A stretch of 64,000 nucleotides of DNA, taken from Metarhizobium sp017305935. Lineage in GTDB: Bacteria; Pseudomonadota; Alphaproteobacteria; Rhizobiales; Rhizobiaceae. Shown here in pieces: positions 34,994-43,461 of the stretch. Under the pieces are notes generated by a model. It did no database searches, was not told the origin of the DNA, and saw only the letters and a list, made by a program, of their open reading frames with translations. The position numbers and the translations under genes were made by a program. The stretch is from the NCBI RefSeq assembly GCF_029601685.1, contig NZ_JARRIR010000016.1:42415-106414 (forward strand). Reading direction: 5' to 3'. Every line of letters starts with the position of its first letter. The first letter of the stretch is position 1.

Positions 34994-36136
34994 TCATGCG
35001 CCGTTCGGCGGGGTCAGCGAAGTCATCAGATCGTTGTTCCACTCGCCGGTCACGGTGAAATGCGCGGCCGCGCCCAGTTCGAATGCCTCGATCAGATTGT
35101 GGTTGACATAGGCATAGATGCCGGGCTGCTGGAAAGTATAGAATGCCGCCCCAGCCGTGCCGCCCGGAATGAACCAGGTTTCCTGATCCACATCGGGGAT
35201 GTTGCGGAACTTCCCGGTCGCCCAGACGTAATCGCCATGGCCGCCGATCAGGTGCGGACGCGTGTCACGATTGGCCTGCGAGTGGACGATCAGCACCTTT
35301 TCCCCGACCTTTGCCTTCAGCGCATTGTCGCCGGTCAGGGCGCCGACGGCCCCGTTGAAGACGATGTGGGTCGGGGTCAGCGTGCGCATCACCTCGACCG
35401 TATCGGCATAGGCATCGCCGGCAGACTCGTATTTCTTGTAGTTCCCGTCAGCGTCGCGGGGAACGTAGAAGTCCTGCTCGCCGACATAGTAGATCCGGTC
35501 ATAGGCCAGTTCCTTGCCATGCCCGTCCGTCAGTCCTTCGCGCGGCAGCACCATGATGGCGCCGTTCATGCCGGACGTGACATGCCAGGGCACCATTCCG
35601 GGAGGTGCGCAGTGGTAGACGAAGACACCGGCCTTGGTGGCCTTGAAGCGCAGCACGGTCCGTTCGCCGGGGTTGACCACCGTCAGCGCGCCGCCGCCGA
35701 GTCCGCCGGTTGCCGCATGGAAGTCGATATTGTGCTGCAACGTGTTGCTTTCGGGGTTGATCAGCGTCAGTTCGACATAGTCGTTCTGATGGACGACGAT
35801 CATCGGGCCGGGGACAGAACCGTTGAAGGTCATGGCATGGACTTCGGTGCCCTTGTCGTCGAGGATCATCTTCTTTTCCTCGATCGTCATGGTGACTTCG
35901 TAAATCTTCGGGTCGCCGACCGCCTTCTGGGTGTGGGCGTGAACGAAGGGCGGCTTGACGAGCTCGATCTTCACACGCTCCAGCTTGGAGATATCGACTG
36001 CGCCCGCCGGCGCATCCGTTATGGCGGCGGTGCCTTCCGCATGCGCCATCGATGCCGCAATGATCGGCGTCAGAACGCCGGCAAAGGCGGCCCCGCCAAG
36101 AATAGTGCGGCGTGTCATCTGAAACTGCTCGGTCAT
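34994..36136 (-). CDS. nirK: Copper-containing nitrite reductase
   Basis: Reduces nitrite to NO in the periplasm. The 380-residue protein has a twin-arginine signal (TRRTILGGAAFAG) and two cupredoxin domains. Type 1 copper ligands are H135, C176, H185 and M190; type 2 ligands are H140, H175 and H346; the catalytic pair D138 and H295 is present. All are offset by 40 from the Alcaligenes numbering. ATG 36136 follows AAAGGAG. A TTG-N8-CAA site lies 77 bp upstream. It is followed by nirV. Confidence 0.97.
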   Translation of the reverse strand: MTEQFQMTRRTILGGAAFAGVLTPIIAASMAHAEGTAAITDAPAGAVDISKLERVKIELVKPPFVHAHTQKAVGDPKIYEVTMTIEEKKMILDDKGTEVHAMTFNGSVPGPMIVVHQNDYVELTLINPESNTLQHNIDFHAATGGLGGGALTVVNPGERTVLRFKATKAGVFVYHCAPPGMVPWHVTSGMNGAIMVLPREGLTDGHGKELAYDRIYYVGEQDFYVPRDADGNYKKYESAGDAYADTVEVMRTLTPTHIVFNGAVGALTGDNALKAKVGEKVLIVHSQANRDTRPHLIGGHGDYVWATGKFRNIPDVDQETWFIPGGTAGAAFYTFQQPGIYAYVNHNLIEAFELGAAAHFTVTGEWNNDLMTSLTPPNGA

Positions 36137-36212
36137 TGCTTTTCTCCTTTTAAAGGACGGAGCGATCTTTCGCTCTGTCATTCCTGTTTTAGGAGTTTCC
36201 GGGCCGAACTCT

Positions 36213-36226
36213 TTGCGAATGAACAA
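36213..36226. promoter_or_regulatory. FNR/NnrR-type box upstream of nirK
   Basis: TTGCGAATGAACAA fits TTG-N8-CAA and lies 77 bp before nirK. NnrR, an NO-responsive CRP/FNR-family activator, drives nirK and nor genes in rhizobia; the regulator gene is not in this window. Confidence 0.7.
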
Positions 36227-36367
36227 ACATCTTCTGAGAGCGGGTGCGACATATTGGCATGAATGGGGGTAATACTTGCCTATCCGCCTCAAGAATCCAA
36301 ATATCGCCACACGATAGATTTTGGAAATACATTAGAATAATTATAAGAAAGCATGAGCCGCAAATAA

Positions 36368-36395
36368 AACGGCCCGGAGAGATATCCGGGCCGTT
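36368..36395 (-). terminator. Terminator of the DUF59/DUF2249 operon
   Basis: AACGGCCCGGA (36368-36378) and TCCGGGCCGTT (36385-36395) form an 11-bp perfect stem. On the minus strand it is followed by TTTATTTG, and it lies 4 bp past the DUF59 stop. Confidence 0.85.
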
Positions 36396-36399
36396 GGCG

Positions 36400-36693
36400 T
36401 CACGCCTGCATCATATCCGGCGTCCAGGGCGGGTCATAGGTCAGGTGAACCTCGGCATATTCGACCCCCGGCACGGCCCAGGCGCAATTGTCCACCGCTT
36501 GCGTGAGAAAACCGCTTGCCGGACAGAAGCGTGTCGTCGTGGTCATGGTGACGTGGGCAATGCCGCCCTCCTCCACGCGGACATCGTAGACCAGTCCGAG
36601 ATCGACGATATTGCTGCCGAGTTCCGGGTCGATGACCAGCCGCAGGGCATCGCGGATATCCTGCTCGATCCTGGCTTTTTCGTTTGCGTCCAT
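36400..36693 (-). CDS. DUF59/MIP18-family iron-sulfur assembly-like protein
   Basis: A 97-residue protein with the DUF59 core (VIDPELGSNIVDLGLVYDV) and the conserved cysteine of TTRFCPASGF, seen in PaaD/SufT-type factors that help mature Fe-S proteins. It is the last gene of a tight minus-strand set (4 nt and 3 nt gaps) with a DUF2249 protein and a polytopic membrane protein. A role in maturing a metalloprotein of nitrogen-oxide respiration is inference. Confidence 0.8.
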   Translation of the reverse strand: MDANEKARIEQDIRDALRLVIDPELGSNIVDLGLVYDVRVEEGGIAHVTMTTTTRFCPASGFLTQAVDNCAWAVPGVEYAEVHLTYDPPWTPDMMQA

Positions 36694-36697
36694 GGCG

Positions 36698-37231
36698 TCA
36701 GTTCCCCGGCCGCCCGACGCGCACGAAAATCCGGTAGCTCGCGCCGCTCGCGTCGAAATTCCCGGCCCAGCGATGGCCGCGTTTCGTCAATTCGGGAAAG
36801 AGGAAGACCGGCTCGCGGGAAAGCAGCGCAAACACCACCTCGCCCTCCGCCAGTTCCTCAACAGCGGTCAGAATACGAACCATCGGCTCGGGAGGGTCGA
36901 GTTGCGCAAGATCGAGATAGCGGGACGGCTCCGGCCAGGTTTCGGGGTTGTCGGCATCCGGCGAGGTTTCGACTGCCGCGACGGCGCTCTGCGGCGTGAA
37001 CAACACTTCCCAATCCCCGCCCTCGATTTCACGGGCCTCGTGGTCGAAGCCACGGTTCGCCATGACGTTGAACAAGGGCTGTGGACGAAACGTGGCGATC
37101 AGCTTCAATGCCTGGCCCGGAAGAAGGTCCTGCACGGCCTGCATGATCGCCTGGAACGGCTCGCCGCCGTTGCGCAAGACAGGCCGCACGTCGAGCACCG
37201 CCGGCGTGATCTCACGAGAAATGTCGGGCAT
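36698..37231 (-). CDS. DUF2249 domain protein
   Basis: A 177-residue soluble protein. The stretch LDVRPVLRNGGEPFQAIMQA followed by LPGQALKLIATFRPQPLFNVM is the DUF2249 pattern (a TusA-like fold with LDVRP). The second half (LDLAQLDPPEPMVRILTAVE, then ELTKRGHRW) looks like a degenerate second copy. Function is unknown. The family recurs next to nitrite and NO reduction genes, and a sister gene lies at 38708. Confidence 0.78.
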   Translation of the reverse strand: MPDISREITPAVLDVRPVLRNGGEPFQAIMQAVQDLLPGQALKLIATFRPQPLFNVMANRGFDHEAREIEGGDWEVLFTPQSAVAAVETSPDADNPETWPEPSRYLDLAQLDPPEPMVRILTAVEELAEGEVVFALLSREPVFLFPELTKRGHRWAGNFDASGASYRIFVRVGRPGN

Positions 37232-37234
37232 CGG

Positions 37235-38587
37235 TCATCTCCTTGACGTGGTAAGGGGCAGAAAAAGATTCGGCGGCACAATGGCGGCCGGGGTTCGCAG
37301 GGCGGCGGGCACGGCGGAAAGCCGGCGCGCCCGGACGAATTCGCGCATGATGGCGAGGGTTGCGGCCAGTTGCGCGAACACGACGATACGGAAGAGGCCG
37401 GACGCCCCTGCGAAAAGCGCCAGCGTCGCGGCGGCGACCGCACCATAATACAGCATGAACAGAATGCGCGCGCGGCTTTCCTCGACCAGATCCTGGACCC
37501 TGGGAATCGGCGCCCGGCCCATGATCGGGCCGTAGGCTTCCAGCCACGTCAGGAAAGCGACGATCTTGTAGAGCTGGGCAAGCCCCAGCCCGGTCAGCCA
37601 GCCGAACACAAAGAGATAAACGAGTGCGGCGACGCCGTCGCCGTCACGCATGGCCGGCACGTTGACCAGCAGGATGGCAACCAGCAGCGCGGCGATGGCG
37701 ATGAAACTGGCGCGAATGTTCAATTCGGCCTGCTTGCGCTTGCGCGCGCGATAGATGTGAAGCACGTCGCCGCCATAAAGCAAGGCTGCCACAAGCGTCA
37801 GCAGCAGCGCGGCGGCAAAAAGCACGGCCTCCCCGGAAAGGCCGAACAGAACAGTCGCAATGCAGATGAAAAGCAGTCCCATAGCAAGGCCCGTTGCCTG
37901 CAATGCCGCGTGGCTTGTCGGCCGCTCCTTTTCGGGCGCCAGCAGAAACATGGTCAGCAGGCGATAGCTGACGCCGATGGCGGTCACGCTGAGCCAGCCG
38001 CCGAGGCCGAAGGTCGCATGCAGACTGACGCCATCGGCGACGAGTCGGTCGAGCAGCGATCCGGCGCCGACCCCCGACAGGGCGAGGGTGAAGCAGAAGC
38101 CGAGCAGGATCGTGCCGGCGAGCGCGGCAAGTCCGAGCGCAACGAAGCGCGCCGGCAGGGGCAGCGGTCGCGCCGCCAGCAGCGAGGCCAGGAGAATGGC
38201 AAGCACGAGGCCGAAGCCGGCAACCAGCGCCCCGCCGCCGAGAGGCAGCAGGACAAGCGGCAGGTCGACCGCACCTGAAAGCGCAACGAAGCCTGCGACC
38301 AGGCAAATGAGCCCGACGATGAGCAGCAGCAGGGCCGGCGCGGCATAGTTTCCGCCGACCAGCGGCCGGCCGACCAGCACGGGTACGAACTGAAGCAGCG
38401 CGCCCACCATCAGCAGGCTCAGCCAACCGATGGCGACGACATGCACGAGCACCAGCGTTTCCGGCGCGCCGATGGCGGCGGCCGGATAGCCAAAGCCCGC
38501 CGCCATCAAGCCCTGCCCCACGACAAGCATGAGGCAGGCGGCAGCGAAATAGGACATGGTCCAGCGAGAGAGCGTCGCGCCCGGCAT
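37235..38587 (-). CDS. Polytopic membrane protein of the denitrification locus, heme-copper-oxidase-like
   Basis: A 450-residue protein with about 12 transmembrane segments. Two histidine-bearing stretches (VLVHVVAIGWLSLLMVGALL and HATFGLGGWLSVTAIGVSYR) recall subunit I of cbb3/NO-reductase-type proteins, yet the full ligand set is not seen. ATG 38587 follows GGAGGAG. Packing between two DUF2249 genes and a DUF59 gene suggests a dedicated membrane complex of unknown activity. Confidence 0.75.
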   Translation of the reverse strand: MPGATLSRWTMSYFAAACLMLVVGQGLMAAGFGYPAAAIGAPETLVLVHVVAIGWLSLLMVGALLQFVPVLVGRPLVGGNYAAPALLLLIVGLICLVAGFVALSGAVDLPLVLLPLGGGALVAGFGLVLAILLASLLAARPLPLPARFVALGLAALAGTILLGFCFTLALSGVGAGSLLDRLVADGVSLHATFGLGGWLSVTAIGVSYRLLTMFLLAPEKERPTSHAALQATGLAMGLLFICIATVLFGLSGEAVLFAAALLLTLVAALLYGGDVLHIYRARKRKQAELNIRASFIAIAALLVAILLVNVPAMRDGDGVAALVYLFVFGWLTGLGLAQLYKIVAFLTWLEAYGPIMGRAPIPRVQDLVEESRARILFMLYYGAVAAATLALFAGASGLFRIVVFAQLAATLAIMREFVRARRLSAVPAALRTPAAIVPPNLFLPLTTSRR

Positions 38588-38707
38588 ATCGTGTCTCCTC
38601 CTTCGCCTTTTATTTCCGCGTCTCCAAAAAGCGCGGACATGCCCGATCTCTTCGTTTCGACGTCGTTCAGGACGGAAAACCGCCTCGCGTTTTTCCCGGA
38701 GATGCGT

Positions 38708-38989
38708 CTAGTGGTTGGTTCCGCAGCAGCATTCACAGCCGCCGCTTTCTTCCAGCCGGCCGATCTCGACGCGCCAGACCTCCGGTCCCTGTTCGAGATA
38801 ATCCCAGCCGAACTGACCGGGGAAATTGGTTTCAAGCTGGTAGTGCAACGGACGCGGATCGTGATCGCTGGTGATCAGCATGGTTTTTCCGGGAAGCAGC
38901 GCGCCGAGCATGCCGAAGATGCGCGGATGGCGTTCGCGCGGCGGGACAGTGCGGACGTCGATGAAGGGCTTTTCCTGTGGTTCAGACAT
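38708..38989 (-). CDS. Small DUF2249 protein with C-terminal cysteine cluster
   Basis: A 93-residue protein starting MSEPQEKPFIDVRTVPP. The DUF2249 core includes LPGKTMLITSDHDPRPLHYQ, and the tail CECCCGTNH is a likely metal-binding cluster. The frame is open further upstream but ATG 38989 gives the domain at once. It is first in the minus-strand set ending at 36400, and shares with hemN a divergent region holding an FNR/NnrR-type box. Confidence 0.78.
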   Translation of the reverse strand: MSEPQEKPFIDVRTVPPRERHPRIFGMLGALLPGKTMLITSDHDPRPLHYQLETNFPGQFGWDYLEQGPEVWRVEIGRLEESGGCECCCGTNH

Positions 38990-39140
38990 ATCGGTGTTTC
39001 CGTTGCAGCCGCTTGAGAATTCGTCCCCGGTCGGATACGGCCCGAACCAACCGGAACCCTCTGACATTAGTCGCAGAGCTCTCCCGCCACTTTGTCGGCG
39101 CGCAAACAAAATCGGAATTTTGCGTTCGTCATACCTTTGC

Positions 39141-39154
39141 TTGGCTTTCCGCAA
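39141..39154. promoter_or_regulatory. FNR/NnrR-type box, hemN / DUF2249 divergent promoter
   Basis: TTGGCTTTCCGCAA fits TTG-N8-CAA. It lies 63 bp before hemN and 151 bp before the divergent DUF2249 start. Confidence 0.65.
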
Positions 39155-39217
39155 AGAAGGCCTCTTCCGCCTTGGCTAGAACCGTCCTCAATCGACACAC
39201 GGAAAAGAGGAAACGCC

Positions 39218-40570
39218 ATGCAACAGGCGCTGATCGAAAAATATGGCGAGGCACGGCTGCCGCGTTACACCAGCTACCCCACGGCGCCCGCCTTTTCGCC
39301 GGCCGTCGGCGCCGGAACCTACGGCGATTGGCTGGGCGGGATCGCGCCGCAAACCGAGGCGTCGCTTTATCTGCACATTCCCTTCTGCCGCTCCATGTGC
39401 TGGTATTGCGGGTGTCATACGACCATCACCCAACGCGACGAGCCGATCCTCGATTATATCGATATGCTCCGGAAGGAAGTCGGCCTCGTTTCCGGCACGG
39501 TCGGCGATCGCCTCAGGATCCGTCATGTGCATTTCGGCGGCGGCACGCCGACGATCATGCAGCCGGAGGAATTCCGCGATCTGATCTGGCTGCTCCGCGC
39601 CCGTTTCGCCTTCATGGAGGGCGCGGAAATCGCCGTGGAGATCGATCCGCGCACGCTGACGCCCGACATGGCAGCCGCGCTCGGCGAAGCCGGCGTCACC
39701 CGCGCCAGCCTGGGGGTACAGAGTTTCGATCCCGTCGTGCAGAAGGCGATCAATCGCATCCAGAGCGAGGCGCAGACCGCGGACGCGGTGGCGCGGCTGC
39801 GCGCGGGCGGGATCGGCGGCATCAATTTCGATCTGATATACGGTCTGCCGCACCAGACGACGGCCTCCTGTATCGAAACGGCGAAGACGGCCATCGCCAT
39901 GCGGCCGGAGCGCTTCGCCGTCTTCGGCTACGCGCATATCCCGTCCTTCAAGAAACACCAGCGCCTGATCGACGAGCGCGCGCTGCCGGATGCGGCGATG
40001 CGGGCCGAGCAGGCCGAGGCGATTGCCGCAACGCTTATCGCCGCCGGCTATGTCCGCATTGGTCTCGATCACTACGCGCTGCCGCAAGACAGTCTGGCGG
40101 TGGCCGCCCGGCGTGGCCGGCTGCATCGCAACTTCCAGGGCTACACCACGGATGCCTGCACGACACTCATCGGTTTCGGCGCATCGTCCATCGGCCGGAC
40201 GCCTGACGGCTACATCCAGAACGAAGTGCCGCCAGGCCTCTATGCGCAGCGCATCGCCTCCGGGCAGCTCGCCACCGTCAAGGGCTATCGACTGACGGCC
40301 GAGGATCGGCTGCGCGCCGACATCATCGAACGGCTGATGTGCGATTTTCGTGCCGACGTCACGGCCATCGCCGCGCGGCACGGATTCGACGCCGCCGCCC
40401 TTTTCGAGGGCAACGGACGGCTGGCGGCGTTGCAGGAAGATGGCGCGGTCGATGTCCACGGCGGCGTTGTCACCGTACGGCAGGATCATCGCTTCATCAT
40501 CCGCGCCGTCGCCGCCGCGTTCGACGCCTATATCGAGACCGCCGCCCGGACCCACAGCAAGGCGGCATGA
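39218..40570 (+). CDS. hemN: Oxygen-independent coproporphyrinogen III dehydrogenase
   Basis: A 450-residue radical-SAM enzyme that makes protoporphyrinogen IX without O2, supplying heme for NorCB under anoxia. The cluster motif is CRSMCWYCGC near residue 60, followed by the GGGTPT SAM motif. ATG 39218 follows AGAGGAAA. It lies inside the nir-nor island and carries an FNR/NnrR box. Confidence 0.95.
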   Translation: MQQALIEKYGEARLPRYTSYPTAPAFSPAVGAGTYGDWLGGIAPQTEASLYLHIPFCRSMCWYCGCHTTITQRDEPILDYIDMLRKEVGLVSGTVGDRLRIRHVHFGGGTPTIMQPEEFRDLIWLLRARFAFMEGAEIAVEIDPRTLTPDMAAALGEAGVTRASLGVQSFDPVVQKAINRIQSEAQTADAVARLRAGGIGGINFDLIYGLPHQTTASCIETAKTAIAMRPERFAVFGYAHIPSFKKHQRLIDERALPDAAMRAEQAEAIAATLIAAGYVRIGLDHYALPQDSLAVAARRGRLHRNFQGYTTDACTTLIGFGASSIGRTPDGYIQNEVPPGLYAQRIASGQLATVKGYRLTAEDRLRADIIERLMCDFRADVTAIAARHGFDAAALFEGNGRLAALQEDGAVDVHGGVVTVRQDHRFIIRAVAAAFDAYIETAARTHSKAA

Positions 40571-40576
40571 AAGCAA

Positions 40577-40607
40577 GAGGGCCGGCATGTTCACCATGCC
40601 GGCCCTC
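40577..40607. terminator. Bidirectional terminator between hemN and norD
   Basis: GAGGGCCGGCATG (40577-40589) pairs perfectly with CATGCCGGCCCTC (40595-40607) over a 5-nt loop, between the two convergent genes. Confidence 0.8.
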
Positions 40608-40640
40608 CCATTTGCCGCATCTCCTGGAAATCCGGTCTGT

Positions 40641-42539
40641 CTAGCCGACAAGACCGCGATAGATTGCCGGCAACGCCGCCGGCAGCCGGGCGATATTGCT
40701 GACGATCGCGTAACCGTTGCGGCCGAAGATCGCCGGCACATAGGCCTGCGCTTCGCGATCGACCGTCACGCCGAAAACGCTGACACCTGTGCGACGCGCC
40801 TCCGTGACGGCGCGGCGGCTGTCCTCCAGCGCAAACCGGCCTTCGTAATGGTCGACATCGTTCGGCTTGCCGTCGGTGAGAATCAGCAACAGCTTGCGAC
40901 GATTCGGCTGTGCGCGCAGCTTCGCGGCGGCGTGACGGATCGCGGGGCCGATGCGGGTATAAAAGCCCGGTTTGAGCGCGGCGATGCGCGCTTCCACGCC
41001 ATGGCCCATCGGCTCGCCGAAGTCCTTGACCGTCTCGACCCGAACCCAGGAACGGCGGCGCGAGGTGAAGGTGAGGATCGAATGGCTGTCGCCGCAAGCC
41101 GCAAGGCCATGGGAAAGCACCATCAGCGCTTCCTTCTCCACGTCCAGCACCCGGCGGTTGTCGAACCAGGCGTCGGTCGAAAGCGATACGTCGACAAGGA
41201 TGGTGACGGCGAGGTCATGCACCTGCGGCCGGCTCATCAGGTGAATGCGGTCGCTGCCCTGTCCACCAGCCGCCAGGTCGCAGCGCGCCCGCACCGCCGC
41301 ATCGAGATCCAGTTCGGCCCCGTCGAGTTGTGCGCGCAGCATTTCATGACGCGGCCGCAGCACCTCGAACTGGCGGCGCACGCGCCGGATCAGGCTTTTC
41401 GTCTCCGCATCGGCCTCCGGCACCGTCGCCTTGTCCGGCGCAGGCGATGCGAAGACCCGGCAATGATCCGGCAGATAGGTCGCGCTGCGATAGTCCCATT
41501 CGGGATAGGTATATTCGCCCGTCAACCGCGAGCGGTCGAGCGCTTCCGGCGGCAGATCGAGGTCGAAGCGAAAGCGGGCGGCGGGGCGTCCCTTTCTTTC
41601 GCCGAGCGTCATGTCGTCGAGTTCGTCGGCGGCAGCGGCGTCGTGATCGTCGCTGTCGTCGCCGGGACGGTCGACATTGACCATCTCCGCCATGGCGAGA
41701 ATTTTCTCGAAACGGTTGAGAATGAAGGGGCTGCGCTCGCTCTTGCGATCCTGCGCCTTTTCGCGCTGCGCGATGTGGCGACCGGTCTCGGGCGCCTGCG
41801 GATGGTCACCGGCGGCGGGCTGGTCATCCTCACCCCGCCCCTCGCCGTCGGCGCGCAGACGTGCATCCGGCCAGAGCGGCACCGGCAGCATGGGCAGGTA
41901 TCCGGGCGGCGCGCGGTGCGGAAAGATCACCGGCAGCGTGTCGTCGGCGATCCCCGCCCCGCGCTTCAAAAGGCTGAGGATACGGTTTTCGACATGGCGC
42001 TCGATCGAAGGCAGCGGCCGCTTCAGACGGGCTTCCAGTGTCGCGGCGCAAAGCCGGCGGTAACGCCGGTCAAGACCGGGAAAGGCGGCGAGAACGGCTT
42101 TCGCCGTCGCCTCGGCGCGCGCCAGAACCGCAAGGTCGCGCCGGAGCGGGTCGTCGTTCACCACCTGATCGAGCGGCATGGTCGCCATGGCGGCGGCAAG
42201 CCAGACATAGAGGTCGCGGTTGAGGTTGCGGTCGGCGAAGAGGTCGATTTCGCCGGGCAGCATCAGCGTCGCATGATCGCGGCCCGGCTGCACCAGCTTT
42301 TCCTCGCCAAGCCCCACGCGCTGGCGTAGCCGCAGCCGATGCGTCGAGGTGCGGCCGCGTGCCGGCGCGATCTGAACCGTTCCCTCGCCGCCGAAGCCGC
42401 GAAAGCAGACGGCGAGAACCGCGCGAACGTCTTCCAGCCGGACGGCATGTTCCGGATGGCGCGACCAGCTGGCCGTATTGCCGACCAGCCTGTGCCAAGC
42501 CCGGCCGACGGTTTCCTCCAGTTCCAGAAAATCCAGCAT
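40641..42539 (-). CDS. norD: Nitric oxide reductase activation protein NorD
   Basis: A 632-residue protein needed with NorQ for active NorCB. A C-terminal von Willebrand A domain has the MIDAS motif DVSLS (in TILVDVSLSTDAW) near residue 445. A charged linker (about 265-340) is rich in Asp and Glu. Start ATG 42539 gives the usual length; it is 8 nt after norQ. Confidence 0.95.
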   Translation of the reverse strand: MLDFLELEETVGRAWHRLVGNTASWSRHPEHAVRLEDVRAVLAVCFRGFGGEGTVQIAPARGRTSTHRLRLRQRVGLGEEKLVQPGRDHATLMLPGEIDLFADRNLNRDLYVWLAAAMATMPLDQVVNDDPLRRDLAVLARAEATAKAVLAAFPGLDRRYRRLCAATLEARLKRPLPSIERHVENRILSLLKRGAGIADDTLPVIFPHRAPPGYLPMLPVPLWPDARLRADGEGRGEDDQPAAGDHPQAPETGRHIAQREKAQDRKSERSPFILNRFEKILAMAEMVNVDRPGDDSDDHDAAAADELDDMTLGERKGRPAARFRFDLDLPPEALDRSRLTGEYTYPEWDYRSATYLPDHCRVFASPAPDKATVPEADAETKSLIRRVRRQFEVLRPRHEMLRAQLDGAELDLDAAVRARCDLAAGGQGSDRIHLMSRPQVHDLAVTILVDVSLSTDAWFDNRRVLDVEKEALMVLSHGLAACGDSHSILTFTSRRRSWVRVETVKDFGEPMGHGVEARIAALKPGFYTRIGPAIRHAAAKLRAQPNRRKLLLILTDGKPNDVDHYEGRFALEDSRRAVTEARRTGVSVFGVTVDREAQAYVPAIFGRNGYAIVSNIARLPAALPAIYRGLVG

Positions 42540-42547
42540 GGCGGACC

Positions 42548-43354
42548 TCAGCGCATGGTCGCGTCGGCGACTTCCAGCAATGCGGTGCGCACGTCCGGTT
42601 CGTCGGTCAAAGGCTCGATCATGGCGGCGCGCACGGCCTCGCGCATCGGCATGCCGCTGTCGATCAGGCAGGCGCAATAGACGAGCAGGCGCGTGGAGAC
42701 GCCTTCCTCGAGATCGTGGCCCTTGAGGGCCCGCAGCCTGCGGGCGAGCTCGACTAGCGGCGCGACCCGCGCCTCGTCGAGCCCGCTTTCGGTGGCAACG
42801 ACCGCGATCTCTTCCGCCTTCGGCAGGAAGTCGAACTCGATGGCGACGAAGCGTTGTCGGGTCGATGGTTTCAGCGCCTTGAGAAGGTTCTGGTAGCCGG
42901 GATTGTAGGAGACGACGAGCATGAAGCCGAGCGGTGCTTCCAGAACCTCGCCGGTGCGTTCCAGCGGCAGGATTCGCCGGTCGTCGGTCAACGGATGCAG
43001 CACCACGGCGACATCCTTGCGGGCTTCGACGATCTCGTCGAGATAGCAAACGCCGCCGTCGCGCACGGCGCGCGTCAGCGGTCCGTCGACCCAGACCGTA
43101 TCACCGCCCTTGAGCAGGTATCGGCCGGTCAGGTCGGCGGCGGACAGGTCGTCATGGCAGGAGACGGTGGACAGCGGCAGGCCGAGCTTTGTGGCCATGT
43201 GGCTGACGAACCGGGTCTTGCCACATCCCGTCGGCCCCTTCAGCAGCAGGGGAAGCTGGCGCGTCCAGGCCTTTTCGAACAGGGCGCATTCATTGCCCGA
43301 AGGGCTGTAGGCAGGAATGGACGGCGCGGAAGCAGTCGCGTGAAGGACGGTCAT
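42548..43354 (-). CDS. norQ: Nitric oxide reductase activation AAA+ ATPase NorQ
   Basis: A 268-residue MoxR/CbbQ-type AAA+ ATPase. Walker A is GPTGCGKT (about 41-48) and Walker B region is GGVCYLDEI. It works with NorD to insert the non-heme iron of NorB. ATG 43354 follows GGAGATTACA. A GC-rich hairpin separates it from norB. Confidence 0.95.
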   Translation of the reverse strand: MTVLHATASAPSIPAYSPSGNECALFEKAWTRQLPLLLKGPTGCGKTRFVSHMATKLGLPLSTVSCHDDLSAADLTGRYLLKGGDTVWVDGPLTRAVRDGGVCYLDEIVEARKDVAVVLHPLTDDRRILPLERTGEVLEAPLGFMLVVSYNPGYQNLLKALKPSTRQRFVAIEFDFLPKAEEIAVVATESGLDEARVAPLVELARRLRALKGHDLEEGVSTRLLVYCACLIDSGMPMREAVRAAMIEPLTDEPDVRTALLEVADATMR

Positions 43355-43427
43355 TGTAATCTCCGAAAAAAGGCGCGAACAGAGCATTTCCGGCCGGCTT
43401 TCCGTGCGGAAATACGATGGAAAGGGA

Positions 43428-43455
43428 GCCGGCCCCGGGGGATGGCGGGGCCGGC
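43428..43455 (-). other. GC-rich hairpin between norB and norQ
   Basis: GCCGGCCCCG (43428-43437) pairs with CGGGGCCGGC (43446-43455), just after the norB stop. No U-tract follows, so it may set a step-down from norCB to norQD. Confidence 0.65.
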
Positions 43456-43461
43456 CGACGC

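Noticed and set aside
36276..36292. Second FNR-like site before nirK (TTG ... CAA)
   Set aside because: The spacing is 11 bp instead of 8, so it does not fit the site type found elsewhere in the island.
43355..43461. NnrR-type site for norQD
   Set aside because: No TTG-N8-CAA is present before norQ; the genes are probably read from norC.
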